Assembly (NCBI GenBank): GCA_947455805.1
Contig: CANGSN010000154.1
Coordinates: 1 to 7,078, forward strand
DNA length: 7,078 nt
Direction: 5' to 3'
Source of the DNA: Planctomycetota bacterium
GTDB lineage: Bacteria; Planctomycetota; UBA1135; UBA2386
A program made the position numbers and the translations under genes. Positions 6,621 to 7,078 of this stretch are shown here, one piece after another. Under the pieces are notes generated by a model. It was not told the DNA's origin. It was given only the letters and a program-made list of their open reading frames with translations, and did not search any database. Numbering within the stretch: position 1 is the stretch's first letter; each line of letters opens with the position of its first letter.

Positions 6621-7078
6621 CGTTCGCTCCGTTCGAGGCATTGCCGCAGCGCGCGTCGCGCGCGCTGCAGCAGCGTCTTCACACCGTTGGTCTTCATCGC
6701 CAGGTCGGCGGCGATCGCGCGCCAGCCGAGGCCGTCGTGGTAGTGCAGTTCGAGCGCGCGGCGAACGCGCGGTTGCAGCGAACCGAGGCAGTCGCGCAGG
6801 CGCGCGAGCAGTTCGTCGCCGCCGTCGTGGGCGGCCGTCGCGTCCCACAGTTCGTCGACCGCGACCGCGATCTCGCGCTCGCGGCGTCGCTGCCACCAGC
6901 GGCGCGAACGCAGCCACAGGTTGCGCGCGATGCCGCGCACGAACGCTGCCTGCGCTGCCGCATCGCGCGCTGGCTGTGCGGGTGCTGCCTGGTGGGCGAC
7001 CAGCATCGCCTCCTGCGCCAGGTCGTCGGCTTCGGCGGCATCGGCGCCGAGCGCGCGCAGGTAGCGCCACAGCCGGTA
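6617..7078 (-). CDS. Sigma-70/ECF-type RNA polymerase sigma factor, 5' end cut by window edge
   Basis: Directs RNA polymerase to a specific set of promoters. The frame is open from the right edge (153 residues visible), and the in-frame ATG at 7006 is internal, since recognisable region 2 lies before it. Visible residues 1-60 are region 2: the polymerase-binding part reads YRLWRYLRALG then D18-D-L-A-Q-E-A-M-L, and IARNLWLRSRRW (50-61) fits the region 2.4/-10 recognition end. A basic linker (57-69) follows. Region 4 (about 88-148) has L-x-x-L-Q-P-R-V-R-R and a helix-turn-helix around GLGWRAIAADLAMKTNGVKTLLQRARRAL for -35 recognition. Regions 2 and 4 are joined without region 3, as in ECF factors. 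Probably only 10-25 N-terminal residues are missing. The TGA (6619-6617) overlaps the LRR start, so the two are made together. No separate anti-sigma gene with a known domain is visible downstream. Confidence 0.88.
   Translation of the reverse strand, partial: YRLWRYLRALGADAAEADDLAQEAMLVAHQAAPAQPARDAAAQAAFVRGIARNLWLRSRRWWQRRREREIAVAVDELWDATAAHDGGDELLARLRDCLGSLQPRVRRALELHYHDGLGWRAIAADLAMKTNGVKTLLQRARRALRQCLERSER
6627..6630 (-). promoter_or_regulatory. Shine-Dalgarno site for the LRR gene inside the sigma-factor gene
   Basis: GGAG on the - strand lies six bases before the ATG at 6620, within the last codons of the sigma factor. It fixes the LRR start and supports translational coupling through the ATGA overlap. 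Confidence 0.6.

Noticed and set aside
6621..7070. Upstream in-frame extension of the LRR gene to 7070
   Set aside because: It overlaps the sigma factor's conserved regions 2 and 4 in another frame, and the ATG at 6620 has a GGAG site and an ATGA overlap.

Overview
The window is very GC-rich (about 70% by eye) bacterial chromosomal DNA with dense coding and short intergenic gaps. Several traits suggest a planctomycete or a similar high-GC, signalling-rich bacterium: a sigma-70/ECF-type sigma factor directly coupled to a membrane-anchored leucine-rich-repeat (LRR) protein, a large hybrid histidine kinase with a helical extracytoplasmic sensor, and an S9 peptidase. This placement is inferred from gene style only. 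No rRNA or other phylogenetic marker is present.

Layout. Left block, + strand: (1) the 3' part of an S9-family (DPP-IV/prolyl oligopeptidase-like) serine peptidase, cut by the left edge, with its full catalytic triad, stop at 1107-1109; (2) a hybrid sensor histidine kinase with C-terminal receiver, 1182-3665; (3) a medium-chain dehydrogenase/reductase (zinc-binding dehydrogenase/quinone-oxidoreductase-like), 3699-4736. The gaps are 72 and 33 bases, so co-transcription of the three is possible but not shown. Right block, - strand: (4) a sigma factor entering from the right edge (6617-7078, start missing), whose stop overlaps in an ATGA the start of (5) a signal-anchored LRR protein (4833-6620).

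The two blocks converge on a 96-base gap almost filled by a long imperfect palindrome (4753-4827) with a perfect 10-bp core, probably a bidirectional terminator and possibly a copy of a dispersed palindromic repeat.

The sigma-LRR pair is the most interesting unit. The LRR protein has a short basic cytoplasmic tail, one membrane helix and a large presumably extracytoplasmic LRR domain interrupted by two calcium-loop-like motifs. With translational coupling to a sigma factor, it is a candidate sensor or sigma regulator, but no recognised anti-sigma domain is clearly visible. No mobile element, CRISPR array, tRNA or rRNA was seen.
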